Positions 63,941-64,000 of a stretch of DNA of 64,000 bases are shown here, piece after piece. Position 1 is the first letter of the stretch; every line of letters starts with the position of its first letter. The translations under genes and the position numbers were made by a program. The notes under the pieces are model-generated. The model did no database searches, was not told the origin of the DNA, and saw only the letters and a program-made list of their open reading frames with translations. Source of the DNA: Coccinella septempunctata (taxonomy: Eukaryota; Arthropoda; Insecta; Coleoptera; Coccinellidae); contig NC_058194.1 of assembly GCF_907165205.1 (NCBI RefSeq), positions 6,485,730-6,549,729 on the forward strand, read 5' to 3'.

Positions 63941-64000
63941 CATCCATAAATAAGTAGGTACTCAGTTGCAAAATTGTACTTCATCTCAAATTAGTAGGAT

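Noticed and set aside
1..64000. tRNA or rRNA genes
   Set aside because: I saw no cloverleaf with B-box context and no rRNA core sequence; short tRNA-like matches only occur as retroelement primer-binding sites.

Overview
This is an insect nuclear DNA window: AT-rich, with short introns, AATAAA poly(A) signals, insect-type jockey/CR1, RTE, Penelope, Copia and Gypsy retroelements, and a short (AACCT)n array matching the insect telomere unit. I cannot fix the order; a beetle is a guess only.

Host genes are few. RINT1 (10069-8030, minus, one exon) and LETM1 (13288-32467, plus) are divergent and share a 3.2 kb intergenic region full of small DNA transposons. LETM1 has a 52 bp first exon encoding a presequence, a 56 bp first intron, a large second exon, then a 16.9 kb intron packed with retroelements, and a last exon at 32216. 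A possible 3' terminal exon of another minus-strand gene lies at 63783-63950.

Layout: 1-3.3 kb, damaged jockey/CR1-like non-LTR element (minus). 3.4-6.9 kb, two opposed copies of a TA-flanked DNA element with other MITEs nested inside. 7-8 kb, Penelope-type ribozyme-like debris and a hairpin. 8-10 kb, RINT1. 10-13.3 kb, shared promoter region with nested MITEs. 13.3-33 kb, LETM1; its intron holds a jockey-like element with intact ORF2, a head-to-head pair of Penelope GIY-YIG fragments, an RTE fragment, a 3.6 kb inverted-repeat element, and R2-like and CR1-like 3' fragments. 33-38.6 kb, MITEs and a dense cluster of tiny palindromic insertions. 38.8-46.9 kb, a dead Gypsy element with one LTR hit twice at the same 8 bp target and its pol split by a hAT element. 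47-50.5 kb, Harbinger-like MITEs and a P-type transposase fragment. 51-57 kb, nested MITEs, including a piggyBac-type one and a 110 bp near-perfect inverted repeat. 57.6-62.5 kb, a pogo-like MITE holding a young Copia element with seemingly identical LTRs and one in-frame stop.

The most unusual feature is a set of about 26 very short insertions (13-72 bp), nearly all palindromic, most starting CA and ending TG, and almost every one flanked by a perfect 8 bp direct repeat. They fall into a few terminal-sequence families, recur at unrelated sites with different flanks, and sometimes reuse the same target. They behave like transposons consisting of little more than two abutted terminal repeats, of hAT or P type. 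They cluster between RINT1 and LETM1 and at 34.6-35.1 kb.
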